Below the pieces are notes generated by a model. It saw only the letters and a program-made list of their open reading frames with translations, had not been told where the DNA came from and did no database searches. A program made the position numbers and the translations under genes. This document shows, piece after piece, positions 9,457 to 18,870 of a stretch of DNA of 52,378 bases. Source of the stretch: CAZJJK01 sp964546285 (lineage in GTDB: Bacteria > Spirochaetota > Spirochaetia > Treponematales > Breznakiellaceae); NCBI GenBank assembly GCA_964546285.1, contig CAZJJK010000007.1, forward strand, positions 1-52,378, read 5' to 3'. Position 1 is the stretch's first letter. Every line of letters starts with the position of its first letter.

Positions 9457-11011
9457 GATTTACACTTATAACATACGGTATTGGCGGGGATCCGGCCAAG
9501 CTCGCCGTATAACTTTTTCCATCGCTTTGCTTTTTTTGGCGATAGCGTACCCATCGGTACACGCTGAAGAACGAAGCCTTATTATGGGGGGGGGCGAGGG
9601 CTGGTCTTATACGTCAACGCGTCAGATCGCCATTGAATCCATCGGCCTAGGCCGTTTTCCGATAATGACACTTTCTTCCGCTTTGGCGGAGTCGGAAAAC
9701 AGCGATCTTAGTCTTCATTTTAACGCGCCATTGGCCACCGAGTTTCGTGATACAAACGGCAATTATGTAATCACTGTTGACCCAAGCGTCAGCGTGGCCG
9801 ACTCTCGCTACGCCCGAAGGGGAGATGGCGCGGCTCTCTTTGTAAGCGAGGGGGGAATACGCGTCAAGGCTTCGCGTGATCCTTCGCTTTTCTTATCACC
9901 AGGGGTCAAAGACGGCGATTTTACTATCGAATTTTGGCTATACCCGGCTACAGGCGGCACCGGGGAACAAGTATTTGTCTGGTCAGCCCTTCAGCAACAA
10001 AACATTCTGGACGTAGCCGCCCAAAGCGCGCGTTGCGCGATAGATAAAAACGGGCTTAAATGGAGTTTTACAGGTTTTTTCCTTAATGGGAATGGCGATA
10101 ACACCGTAGAGCTGACTCTTTTTTCCCAACCATTAACGCCAAAAGTATGGAGTCATCACCTTATTAGGTTCGATTCAAAAATCGGTCTTATCGAATATTT
10201 AGTCAATGGTCAAATAGTCTCCCTCGTTTATGCCACAGCCACTGGACAAGAGGGCGGAGAGCCCTATTTCCCGTTTATTGGAGACAGCGGGATCTTAATA
10301 ATCGGTAGCAATTACAATGGTATGATTGACGAATTTAATATCAGCCGACATTGGGTTGAAAAACCGGGGCTTAAGCGCTATCCGTCTTCCGGCGGACGGA
10401 TGGAGACGGCGCCACTGGATTTGGGGTATTCCAACAGCTTGATCGGTAGCTTGGAGACGAAAAGCTCAACTCCTGGCGAATGCGCTTTAATATTCTATCT
10501 TCGTTGTTCTGACTATCAATATTTTACAAGCGGCGAAGAGCTTGAATGGATTCCAGTCGCCGCCGGCGTGGACTTAGGAGAAAATTTTCATGGTAGATGG
10601 GCGCAAGTCGCGGTAGATTTTTTTCCGGATTCCTCCGGCGAAACCGCGCCAGTCCTTGAGGAGTTACGGCTTCGTTTTACACCGGATGAACCTCCCGCCG
10701 CGCCTTCCTCTCTAACAGCCATAGCCGGTGATAGCAGGGTAGAACTGTTTTGGAAGCAGTCGCCTGACGCGGATGTCGCTGGTTACCTTGTGTATTTTGG
10801 AGACGCCCCTGGGAACTATTGGGGTCATTCAGAATTGTCCGGGAACTCTCCTATCAACGTAGGCGCGAATACAAGCTTTACTATTAAGGGCTTACGTAAT
10901 GACGCGCTATACTTTTTCACAGTAGCGGCTTATGATAAGGCAAGTCCGCCACATATCGGCGTTTTTTCCCGCGAACGGTCGGCTCGGCCGGTAAGGACTA
11001 CTCTACCATGA
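9455..11011 (+). CDS. Secreted LamG-like / fibronectin type III protein
   Basis: A 518-residue protein with an N-terminal signal peptide (RRITFSIALLFLAIAYPSVHA, cleavage probably before EE), after an unusually long 17-residue n-region. The middle (about 120-300) resembles a LamG/concanavalin-like jelly roll (DFTIEFWLYP, WSHHLIRFDS, IDEFNISRHW), usually a carbohydrate- or protein-binding fold. The C-terminal ~95 residues (PSSLTAIAGDSRVELFWKQS … FTVAAYD) form a fibronectin type III domain. It is therefore probably a cell-surface or periplasmic binding protein. Its stop overlaps the next ATG (ATGA), placing it first in a run of coupled genes. ATG 9455 is the only ATG upstream of the signal sequence; no strong ribosome site is visible. 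Confidence 0.75.
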   Translation: MIYTYNIRYWRGSGQARRITFSIALLFLAIAYPSVHAEERSLIMGGGEGWSYTSTRQIAIESIGLGRFPIMTLSSALAESENSDLSLHFNAPLATEFRDTNGNYVITVDPSVSVADSRYARRGDGAALFVSEGGIRVKASRDPSLFLSPGVKDGDFTIEFWLYPATGGTGEQVFVWSALQQQNILDVAAQSARCAIDKNGLKWSFTGFFLNGNGDNTVELTLFSQPLTPKVWSHHLIRFDSKIGLIEYLVNGQIVSLVYATATGQEGGEPYFPFIGDSGILIIGSNYNGMIDEFNISRHWVEKPGLKRYPSSGGRMETAPLDLGYSNSLIGSLETKSSTPGECALIFYLRCSDYQYFTSGEELEWIPVAAGVDLGENFHGRWAQVAVDFFPDSSGETAPVLEELRLRFTPDEPPAAPSSLTAIAGDSRVELFWKQSPDADVAGYLVYFGDAPGNYWGHSELSGNSPINVGANTSFTIKGLRNDALYFFTVAAYDKASPPHIGVFSRERSARPVRTTLP

Positions 11012-13911
11012 CATCGGATACTTCTAAGACTTTGATGGAGCGGGCTAGAGGCTCCTCCCGTATCGGCGCTTTCGCTGAGGCTGAACAATACCTAAAAAAA
11101 TATCTAGCGTCCTCTCCTTCCGATCGAGATGCCGAACTATTTTTGGGAACCATACTAGTACGCGGCGGAAAAATATCTGAGGCTATCCAGATTTTTATCC
11201 GAATCCTTAGTCGGAATCCTCGCGACGCGGAAGCGCTTAACAACTTGGCGGTAGCGTACCGAACTCAAAACCGTTTAGAGGCGGCCCAATCGGTTATTCA
11301 AAAAGCCATCCTGATTGACCCCTCTAGAGCCGAGTTCCATTACAACCTCGGGAATGTTCAAAAGCAAGCGGGCAACTTAAAGGAAGCCGCAAAATGCTAC
11401 GCTAAAGTTGTGGATTTGGATAATGGCTTCATTCCAGCGTATAACAACCTGGGGACTATGCGCCTGCGATTAGGCGAAACCGCGAAAGCTTCAAGCGTTT
11501 TCCGTAAAGGTTTAGCCCTTGACCCCAATAACGCGACGCTTCTCTTCAATTGCGGCTTAGCCCAAGAATCGCAGGGTGATTTCGCGGAAGCCGCGAAACA
11601 ATACGCCTTAGCGCTTAAGAGGCGACCTGGCTGGCTTGAAGCCATGAACAATCTTGGCATCACTCTATTGAAGGCCGGTCGAGCAGTGGATGCGGCCGGT
11701 GTATTTAAGCGGATGTTGGCTATCGATCCAAATAATGCGGAAGCACACAATAATCTGGCCATATTATTAGAGGAACAGGGCCGCCATAATGATGCCCTAT
11801 TAAGTTATAAACGAGCTTTAGAGGCTAAGCCCTCATATATAAAGGCGAGGGTTAATCTAGCCAGATTAATGGAAGCGAAGGGTGACACGGCTGGAGCGGT
11901 TGAAGAATTGGAGAAGTTACCGGCCAATGAATCCGCCCATTCGGAAATACAACGACAATTAGCGGAGCTCTATTTTCGTCTAGACCGCTACAAAGACGCG
12001 TTGGCTAAGGCGGAACAAGCGGTTAAACTGGACCCTAACAACCCGCAAGCTTGGCTAGTACTAGGGCTAGCGCGTCAAGCAATGAAACAAGACAATGCCG
12101 CCCGTTCGGCTTTTACCCGCTTATTGGCCTTAGACCCAGACGCCGTTGATTTTCATTTAGATTTAGCCGACCTATATTTCCGTGAACACCGTTATGAGGA
12201 AACCGAAACTGAACTAAAAGCTTATCTTGAAAAACGCCCAGGGGACCGTAACGCGTTTATGCTTCTTGGACGGCTATATACCGAAAGCGGGGATATACAA
12301 AAAGCGCTAGAGACCTTCCAAGAATTGCTCTTATCAAACCCCAATGACGTGGAAGCGTTAAGCGCCATAACTGAAATAAAGCACAACGCTGGCGACGCTG
12401 AGGGGGCTATGGAAGCGGCTGGCCAGCTTGTCAATATTCAAGGGCAAAGAGCCAGTTCCGATGATCTATCGGACCTTAATCGCTCTTTAGAGTCCTATGA
12501 AAAAGCGATAAAAAACTATGGTAAGGCAATGAGCGAGATGTGGGAACGTAATCTCGCTAAGCTAAGGCCAAACGGAGACAACGAAAAAGAGGATATCGCC
12601 GCTCTGTTCGATGGCGTTTTTGAGGCGCCGGCCGCTATAGACGAGAACGAGGAAACTTTACTTATAGAAGATTATATACATGAGGAGAGCCCTTCTTTAT
12701 CCGATCTATTAAATTCGGAAGCCGATCCTGAATCAGTCAGCGCCCAGCCTCCGCCCGATCCATATAGCGGGTTAGCGGAAACAGGGAATCAGGAACCAGT
12801 TCCATCCCAAGGCAAAGAACCCTATGAACCGCCGCAAGCGCCGCCACCTATGGCTGCCCCCATTTCAACTACACCTATGATGGTTCCCATAAATACGCCG
12901 GCGCCCATCCAAAGCCCTATCCAAGCAACTCCGATATATTCGGATTCTTCATTCTCAAAGCCCGCCTTCAGCGCCGCTTTTCAAGAGCCGCCTCAGGTAA
13001 AGCCCATAAACCATCAGCTCTACAAGCCCGTTACCGAAGAAACGCCACGTTCTCCTTCATATATCGATCAGACACAAAGTCCCTGCCCGGAAGCTCAAAC
13101 AGATCAGCTTATGGATACTAATACGCAAGGCGGATTTGAGTTCGAGAAGAAATCGGAAACGAGTGATAGCGTAGATTTTCTTGATGAAGGGCTTAGCGGT
13201 ATGGAGCCTTTCCCGGAAGATATTCAAGCAAAGGAAATAGAGCCCTGTGATGACGACAAAATATCTGAAACGGGAAACAAAGACTTAGATCGCGCCGCCA
13301 ACGATACTATGAATCCCGTTGAAGGAAAGGGGACCGGCTCAGAGCCAGGCTCCACACCAAAAAGTGGCTGCGTCGAGGATAGCGACATAAGCCCCACGGG
13401 GACACGTACTGTAAATCCAGCCCGGATTAGACCCGTCTATTCAGAGCTGATTCGAAAATGGTCACGCGGAAAGGCCACGGCGTCCCCCCTGCCGCCCGAC
13501 GCGAAAAAAACCTTGGAAATGTTTTCTTATCTCCGCTCTTTAATACAAGAGCTGCCGGAGAAACGAAAAGCGGAATTCATGTCCAGCGATGAACGTTTGG
13601 CGATGGAATATGTGATTGATCGCCTAGAAGGCAAACCCGGCCTTTTCGCCGGTATTGTGGAGAAACAAACAGAAATAGGTACGCTTGAATCAGGCACGCG
13701 AGCATCGGAAACCTTCGCGTCTGGAACCGGCAGTCCCGGCGCTCCGGAAGTCGCATTGACCGCGACATCGTTAATCGATACCCTATCTTATCTTGATAAT
13801 TTAATGGGCGCGTTACCCGATAAGAACCTGAAATCATCGATTGACCGCCGCGTAGAGAGAATCGTGGCTGGCATCAAACAAGCGCGCCCTGATAGACGGA
13901 GTGATCAATGA
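11008..13911 (+). CDS. Large TPR-repeat protein with proline-rich linker
   Basis: A 967-residue protein with no signal peptide or membrane helix. Residues about 1-480 are consecutive 34-residue TPR units (recurring patterns such as AEAHNNLAILLEEQGRHNDAL), around a dozen, forming a protein-binding superhelix. A long acidic, Pro- and Ser-rich linker follows (about 540-800). Near the C-terminus two related helical segments occur (…FSYLRSLIQELPEKRK… and …LSYLDNLMGALPDKN…), an apparent internal duplication. It overlaps the genes on both sides by 4 bases. It is probably a cytoplasmic scaffold acting with the adjacent HDOD protein; the binding partners are unknown. Pro and Gln codons cluster in the linker but overall codon use matches the neighbours. 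Confidence 0.85.
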   Translation: MTSDTSKTLMERARGSSRIGAFAEAEQYLKKYLASSPSDRDAELFLGTILVRGGKISEAIQIFIRILSRNPRDAEALNNLAVAYRTQNRLEAAQSVIQKAILIDPSRAEFHYNLGNVQKQAGNLKEAAKCYAKVVDLDNGFIPAYNNLGTMRLRLGETAKASSVFRKGLALDPNNATLLFNCGLAQESQGDFAEAAKQYALALKRRPGWLEAMNNLGITLLKAGRAVDAAGVFKRMLAIDPNNAEAHNNLAILLEEQGRHNDALLSYKRALEAKPSYIKARVNLARLMEAKGDTAGAVEELEKLPANESAHSEIQRQLAELYFRLDRYKDALAKAEQAVKLDPNNPQAWLVLGLARQAMKQDNAARSAFTRLLALDPDAVDFHLDLADLYFREHRYEETETELKAYLEKRPGDRNAFMLLGRLYTESGDIQKALETFQELLLSNPNDVEALSAITEIKHNAGDAEGAMEAAGQLVNIQGQRASSDDLSDLNRSLESYEKAIKNYGKAMSEMWERNLAKLRPNGDNEKEDIAALFDGVFEAPAAIDENEETLLIEDYIHEESPSLSDLLNSEADPESVSAQPPPDPYSGLAETGNQEPVPSQGKEPYEPPQAPPPMAAPISTTPMMVPINTPAPIQSPIQATPIYSDSSFSKPAFSAAFQEPPQVKPINHQLYKPVTEETPRSPSYIDQTQSPCPEAQTDQLMDTNTQGGFEFEKKSETSDSVDFLDEGLSGMEPFPEDIQAKEIEPCDDDKISETGNKDLDRAANDTMNPVEGKGTGSEPGSTPKSGCVEDSDISPTGTRTVNPARIRPVYSELIRKWSRGKATASPLPPDAKKTLEMFSYLRSLIQELPEKRKAEFMSSDERLAMEYVIDRLEGKPGLFAGIVEKQTEIGTLESGTRASETFASGTGSPGAPEVALTATSLIDTLSYLDNLMGALPDKNLKSSIDRRVERIVAGIKQARPDRRSDQ

Positions 13912-14768
13912 ACGATACTTCGATAAAAAAAATCGAAGATTATATTCAGCGTATGCCCAACCTTCCCACAACGGTCGCAAAGGTTCTAGAGGTTTGTAAT
14001 AACCCCAGAACTTCGCCAGCGGATTTAAACCAAGTTATTTCATTAGACCCGGTTCTTGTAGGACGGGTTCTTAAACTAATTAACTCGGCGTATTACGGTT
14101 TAGGTCAGCAAGTTACCAGCCTAGTACGCGCTATTATTATGTTGGGAATCAATACGGTTAAGAATTTAGCCTTATCTAGCGCCGTCCTTCATAACCTTAG
14201 CTCAAAAACCGATTTCACCGCTTTAGATATGGAAGGGTTTTGGCGTCATTCGCTGTGTGTTGGGGTCGCCGCTAAGGTTTTAGCGAAACGCAGAGGCGTG
14301 GATGCGAAGCTGGCTGAGGATTATTTCGCGGCCGGTTTATTACACGATATTGGTAAAATTCCTTTAAACGCTGTCTTATCCGACGATTATGTACACGCCA
14401 TCAGGCTATCCGATCTGGAACGTATGCCCTTATACCAGGCTGAAGCCAGGGTTATTGGATTAACGCACGCTCAGGCTGGCGCCATGATAGCCGACGCCTG
14501 GAAACTGGGCGGAGCGGTCGGCGATGCTATCGGCCGACACCACGACTATCTAGCGTATGAAGGGACAAATCGAGACATCCTTTATAGCGTTGTCTTGGCG
14601 GATCGTTTCGCCAGCGTCATGGAAATAGGCTTTTCCGGCAGTCGCTATCCTGAAAAACTTGATTCCTCTGTTTGGGAGTTTTTAAACCTTGACCGCGGTA
14701 TTTTTGAAAGCATAGAGGATATCGTACTGAAAGAAATTGAGAAAGCCAAAGTTTTCTTGAAACTATAA
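13908..14768 (+). CDS. HDOD-domain signalling protein
   Basis: A 286-residue HDOD protein, related to HD-domain phosphohydrolases and found in bacterial signalling and cell-cycle proteins. The N-terminal part shows the typical MPNLPTTVAKVLEV … DPVLVGRVLKLINSAYYG block. The later part keeps an HD-like motif (LLHDIGKIPL) and a HHDY, so metal binding or hydrolase activity is possible although most HDOD proteins lack it. The ATG overlaps the stop of the TPR gene (ATGA), implying coupled expression with a scaffold. No attached output domain is present. A 58-base gap with a good ribosome site separates it from the next gene. Confidence 0.9.
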   Translation: MNDTSIKKIEDYIQRMPNLPTTVAKVLEVCNNPRTSPADLNQVISLDPVLVGRVLKLINSAYYGLGQQVTSLVRAIIMLGINTVKNLALSSAVLHNLSSKTDFTALDMEGFWRHSLCVGVAAKVLAKRRGVDAKLAEDYFAAGLLHDIGKIPLNAVLSDDYVHAIRLSDLERMPLYQAEARVIGLTHAQAGAMIADAWKLGGAVGDAIGRHHDYLAYEGTNRDILYSVVLADRFASVMEIGFSGSRYPEKLDSSVWEFLNLDRGIFESIEDIVLKEIEKAKVFLKL

Positions 14769-14826
14769 ACAAAGCGCTGCCAAAGCGCCGAAATGGCGCC
14801 GAGGGATTGCCACACAAGGAGGCTTC

Positions 14827-15744
14827 ATGCTTTCCGTACGTTTTTGGGGTGACCGAGGTTCTATTCCCTGTCCAGGTCCAAGCACCGTAAAATATGGCGG
14901 CAACACAAGTTGTTTAGAAATACGCGCCGATGACAGATTGGTAATCATCGATCTGGGTACCGGAATAAAACCGCTAGGTGATTGGCTTATGGCCAACGAT
15001 TTTAAGCGTGGACCTATAGACGCCGATATTTTTATAACCCACACGCATTGGGACCATATTATGGGATTCCCGATGTTCACTCCTATTTTCATACCAAGTA
15101 CAAAATTACGTATTCGCGGGCCAGTGTCCTATGAAGATGATAGCTTGGAGTCTATTATCGGCGCTCAACTTTCTTACCGCTATTGGCCAGTCCGACAGAG
15201 CGAATTAGCCGCCCAGATTGAATATGACCAGTTAAAGGAAACGGAATTAGACTTAGGCGGGGGGCTAAAAGTACTGACAAAATACTTAAATCATCCTATC
15301 CTCTGTTTAGGCTACCGCTTTGAGTATAAGGGTTCATCCATTGTAACGGCCTACGACACAGAACCATTTCGCAATCTTTTCCCGACTGACCCCGATGATC
15401 CTAGCTATGATAGAGAAGCGGCGGTGGAAGGTGAGGCGGTGGCAAAAGAAGAAAACGAGAAGATGTTACGTTTTTTCAGAAACGCCGATATCCTTATCCA
15501 CGATACCCAATACACCAATAAGGAATATGAGGCAGGTAAACAAGGCTGGGGGCATTCAACGTATGAATACGCGATTAACTCCGCTCATAAGGCGGATGTC
15601 AAAAAACTGATACTGTTCCATCATGATCCCAACCGAGTTGATGGAGAATTAGAAAAGCTTGAATCCTCTTATCGAGCGCGAGTCGCGGGACGCTCAGCCC
15701 TTCAGCTTATGATGGCCCGTGAAGGCCTTATGGTAGAAGCATGA
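14827..15744 (+). CDS. Metallo-beta-lactamase-fold hydrolase
   Basis: A 305-residue cytoplasmic protein starting MLSVRFWGDRGSIPCPG, the usual opening of a PhnP/RNase Z-like subgroup of the metallo-beta-lactamase fold. The metal-binding HxHxDH is THTHWDHIMGFP; further ligands are expected at the Asp in TAYDTEP and at a later His (LFHHDPNR). Related proteins in many bacteria act as phosphodiesterases on cyclic nucleotides or similar compounds; the exact substrate is not visible. AAGGAGG precedes ATG 14827. Its stop overlaps the next ATG. The position after an HDOD gene would fit a second-messenger role, but that is inference. Confidence 0.85.
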   Translation: MLSVRFWGDRGSIPCPGPSTVKYGGNTSCLEIRADDRLVIIDLGTGIKPLGDWLMANDFKRGPIDADIFITHTHWDHIMGFPMFTPIFIPSTKLRIRGPVSYEDDSLESIIGAQLSYRYWPVRQSELAAQIEYDQLKETELDLGGGLKVLTKYLNHPILCLGYRFEYKGSSIVTAYDTEPFRNLFPTDPDDPSYDREAAVEGEAVAKEENEKMLRFFRNADILIHDTQYTNKEYEAGKQGWGHSTYEYAINSAHKADVKKLILFHHDPNRVDGELEKLESSYRARVAGRSALQLMMAREGLMVEA

Positions 15745-17234
15745 GCCCTATATCAAAACCAAGCCCACAGCGGAGCACAGCTAATCCGGCCGGGGAAAAG
15801 CAGGATAACTACGATGTTGCAATAATTGGCTGCGGGGTTTCCGGAGCGAATATCGCGCGTTGCTTGTCCGCGTATAAACTAAAAATCGCGGTTTTAGAGG
15901 CCGCCGCGGACACGGCTTTTGGGACCAGTAAAGCGAATTCTGGAATAATCCATGCTGGCTTTCACCATAATCCAAAATACCTTAAAGCTCGTTTAGAAAT
16001 TCAGGGAAACCTAATGTTTGAACGCCTTAGGAAGGAACTGGATTTCCCCTTTAAGCGCTGCGGCGTCCTAGTAGCCGCTCTTCATTACGAAGAAATGAAG
16101 GTTGTTGAACAACTCTATACCCAAGGGCTAGAAAACGGGGTTATCGGTCTTGAGTTGTGTTCGCGTGAACGTTTATTGGATTTGGAGCCAAAGCTTTCAC
16201 AAGATGTTGTCGGCGGGCTTCACGCGCCTGGAGGCGGTATTGTTGAACCATACCGTTTTGTTTTCGCGCTGGTTGAGTCAGCCTTGCGGAATGGGGTTAA
16301 GCTCTTCACACAATGGCAAGTTAAATCAGGCACTTGGAACAAGGCTGACGGTCTTTGGCGGGTAGAAAGCGCTGACGGACGCTCAATACATACTCGCTAT
16401 GTTATAAACGCGGCTGGCCTCTACGCTGATGTGCTGTCCCGCGCTTTTGGGGCGGAGGAATTTTCGATTATACCCCGTAAGGGCGAGTATTATCTGTTGG
16501 ATCGCCTCACAAAAGGAAGACCAAATAAGGTGGTATTCCCTGTACCAAGCGCGGTTTCAAAGGGAATACTAGTAATTCCGACTGTGGAAGGAACCGTACT
16601 CGTTGGGCCTACATCAAATACAGTCCCAGATAAAACCGATACGTCAACTGATGAGGAGACCCTTGAGCATATAATGGATGTTGGCCGAAAAATGCTTCCT
16701 TCTATTAGCAGAAACGATGTTATTTCCAGTTTCGCTGGTTTACGGCCAACGTTAGGCGAAGATTTCTATATAGAGGCCTCAAAAAAAGTACCCTCTTTTA
16801 TACAAGTGGCGGGCATACAGTCTCCTGGATTAACCGCGTCTCCAGCCATAGGCGAGTTTGTGAAAGATTTACTGAAAGGCATAGGCTTAGAACTAACAGA
16901 GCGAAGCGATTGGAATCCAGCGGTAGAACGAAGAACAAGAATAAGAGAGCTATCGCCCTATGAGCTTGACGCCGCCACTAAACGCGACCCCGCTTATGGC
17001 AGAATTGTCTGCCGCTGCGAGAACATTAGTGAGGCGGAGCTTATTCAAGCCATACGCGCTGGTCACGACACGCTGGACGGCATTAAATACTACACCCGCG
17101 CACAGATGGGCCGCTGTCAAGGCGGTTTTTGTACCTATAAGATAATAAAACTCATAATGCGCGAGACAGGTAAGAGTTGGGAACAGATCACCAAACACGG
17201 CGAGGGCAGCCGGGTATTGGAGGGCGAGTTATGA
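15741..17234 (+). CDS. GlpA-like FAD-dependent dehydrogenase with BFD-type [2Fe-2S] domain
   Basis: A 497-residue flavoprotein of the DAO/glycerol-3-phosphate dehydrogenase family. An N-terminal dinucleotide-binding motif (DVAIIGCGVSGANIARCL) binds FAD. The C-terminal ~90 residues form a BFD-like Fe-S domain with CRC and CQGGFC Cys pairs. This architecture matches GlpA-type anaerobic glycerol-3-phosphate dehydrogenase and a related family of short-chain 2-hydroxyacid oxidases. The two following genes encode a second flavoprotein and a DUF1667 protein, a trio often annotated as an anaerobic glycerol-3-phosphate dehydrogenase system. ATG 15741 overlaps the preceding stop. No glpK or glpF is nearby, so the substrate is uncertain. 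Confidence 0.85.
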   Translation: MSPISKPSPQRSTANPAGEKQDNYDVAIIGCGVSGANIARCLSAYKLKIAVLEAAADTAFGTSKANSGIIHAGFHHNPKYLKARLEIQGNLMFERLRKELDFPFKRCGVLVAALHYEEMKVVEQLYTQGLENGVIGLELCSRERLLDLEPKLSQDVVGGLHAPGGGIVEPYRFVFALVESALRNGVKLFTQWQVKSGTWNKADGLWRVESADGRSIHTRYVINAAGLYADVLSRAFGAEEFSIIPRKGEYYLLDRLTKGRPNKVVFPVPSAVSKGILVIPTVEGTVLVGPTSNTVPDKTDTSTDEETLEHIMDVGRKMLPSISRNDVISSFAGLRPTLGEDFYIEASKKVPSFIQVAGIQSPGLTASPAIGEFVKDLLKGIGLELTERSDWNPAVERRTRIRELSPYELDAATKRDPAYGRIVCRCENISEAELIQAIRAGHDTLDGIKYYTRAQMGRCQGGFCTYKIIKLIMRETGKSWEQITKHGEGSRVLEGEL

Positions 17235-18484
17235 GGGAGAAGGACTGCGATGTCGCCGTAATTGGTGCTGGTTGCGCTGGCATGGCGGCCGCGGCGACTA
17301 TTTCCAAGGCAGGCCTTTCCTGTGTTGTGATTGATCGGGATGAAAGGCCAGGCGGCATCCTTAACCAATGTGTTCATGATGGTTTTGGTCTCCATGAATT
17401 TAACGAGCAGCTTACCGGACCGGAATTCGCCGAGCGGCTATTCAATCGCTTAAAGGAGCTCCCCGCCGAACTTCTGTTAGGGACCACCGTTCAATCAATA
17501 AAGACCGCGGACGATGAAAGCGGGCAACAAATTTTCTGTACCTCCCAGGATGGAGTAACGAGCCTTAACACGCGGGCAACGGTTTTGGCCATGGGCTGCC
17601 GTGAACGAAACCGCGGTAATATTCGTATCCCCGGAACTAGACCAGCCGGCATATATACCGCGGGTCTTGCCCAGCGTTTGGTTAACGTGGAAGGATACAT
17701 CCCAGGTAAAAATGTCGTAATAATCGGTTCGGGAGATATTGGACTAATCATGGCCCGCCGCCTTTCTTGGATAGGCTGCTCGGTTAAGGCCGTGGTGGAA
17801 ATTTTACCATATCCTTCTGGTTTAGCTAGAAATATTGTGCAGTGCCTTCATGATTTTGATATTCCGCTTCACCTGTCCTGCAGAACAACGATGATTTATG
17901 GGGAAAACAGAGTGAGCGGCGTTGAAGTGACTCCAATAATTAATGGCGCCCCTCGGCCGGATAACGCGTTTAAAATAGAATGTGACACAGTACTCCTATC
18001 TGTGGGCTTGGTCCCAGAAAACGAACTGTCTAAGGAAGCGGGAATAATAATGGATACCGCGACCGGAGGTCCCTTGGTGGACGCTAATCTTATGACCAGC
18101 GAGACAGGGGTTTTCGCCTGCGGTAACGTACTTCACGTTCATGACTTAGCCGACTGGGCTGTCTCCGAAGCCAAAATAGCGGGACAAAGAGCCATAGCGT
18201 ATTTGAGCGGCGAACGATCGCTCACTCAATTCCGTATCAAAGCGGGCTCAAATGTCCGCTATATTACCCCCAGCCGGCTTGATCCGCTCCAAACTAATCA
18301 GGTCTATCTTAGAAGCCTAATCGTAAAAAACGACGCCATACTGGAATTTTCCTCTGATCATCGTGTCATAAAATCGATAAAGTTGAGCCATATCCAACCT
18401 TCAGAAATGATCTCAGCCTCTCTCACTCCGAAAGAGCTAGCCCCCCTAACTAGGGACAGCGTCATAACAACGAATATTGTTTAG
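17231..18484 (+). CDS. FAD/NAD(P)-binding oxidoreductase partner
   Basis: A 417-residue pyridine-nucleotide-disulfide-type oxidoreductase with two Rossmann motifs: DVAVIGAGCAGMAAAA for FAD and VVIIGSGDIGLIMARRL for NAD(P). A C-terminal segment (TGVFACGNVLHVHDLADWA) holds the second FAD contact. No CxxxxC redox-active disulfide is visible near the N-terminus, so it resembles the HcnB/opine-oxidase-like partner subunits. ATG 17231 overlaps the stop of the GlpA-like gene (ATGA), which is better than the in-frame ATG at 17177 inside that gene. It probably passes electrons from the GlpA-like subunit to NAD(P) or another carrier. Confidence 0.88.
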   Translation: MREKDCDVAVIGAGCAGMAAAATISKAGLSCVVIDRDERPGGILNQCVHDGFGLHEFNEQLTGPEFAERLFNRLKELPAELLLGTTVQSIKTADDESGQQIFCTSQDGVTSLNTRATVLAMGCRERNRGNIRIPGTRPAGIYTAGLAQRLVNVEGYIPGKNVVIIGSGDIGLIMARRLSWIGCSVKAVVEILPYPSGLARNIVQCLHDFDIPLHLSCRTTMIYGENRVSGVEVTPIINGAPRPDNAFKIECDTVLLSVGLVPENELSKEAGIIMDTATGGPLVDANLMTSETGVFACGNVLHVHDLADWAVSEAKIAGQRAIAYLSGERSLTQFRIKAGSNVRYITPSRLDPLQTNQVYLRSLIVKNDAILEFSSDHRVIKSIKLSHIQPSEMISASLTPKELAPLTRDSVITTNIV

Positions 18485-18492
18485 GAGACGGC

Positions 18493-18867
18493 ATGAAGGA
18501 AATGATCTGTATTGTTTGTCCGATCGGCTGTCACCTTGAAGCAGAACAAGATAAGGATGGGATTTTGCGAATACGGGGCAATCGTTGCCCTCGCGGCGCG
18601 GTTTACGCGCGTGAAGAAATATTGGACCCAAAACGGGTAATTACCGCTACTTGCCCGCTTCTCCAAACTAATGAGAATTCAAACAATGACGCGCCGCGCC
18701 GCTTACCGGTAAAGTCAACAGCGCCCTGCCCCAAAGGGCTTATTCGTGAATTACTGACAGATATTTATACCCTTAAGGTCAGCGCTCCGGTAAAAACAGG
18801 CGCTGTTTTAATCCCCGATTGGCGAGGTACAGGTATTGATATTGTGGCGACAACAAGCGTGGAGTAA
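18493..18867 (+). CDS. DUF1667 cysteine-rich protein
   Basis: A 124-residue protein with an N-terminal CIVCPIGC cluster and a further Cys in GNRCPRGAVYAREE, typical of DUF1667. These small proteins are regularly encoded after the two flavoproteins seen here and probably bind a metal or Fe-S cluster as a third subunit of the dehydrogenase. It starts 8 bases after the previous stop; GGAG lies at 18484-18487. The C-terminal half is less conserved. The role is inferred from the conserved gene order. Confidence 0.85.
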   Translation: MKEMICIVCPIGCHLEAEQDKDGILRIRGNRCPRGAVYAREEILDPKRVITATCPLLQTNENSNNDAPRRLPVKSTAPCPKGLIRELLTDIYTLKVSAPVKTGAVLIPDWRGTGIDIVATTSVE

Positions 18868-18870
18868 GGC

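Noticed and set aside
17177..17230. Upstream start for the FAD/NAD oxidoreductase
   Set aside because: It lies inside the GlpA-like gene; ATG 17231 forms an ATGA overlap and begins right at the Rossmann motif.
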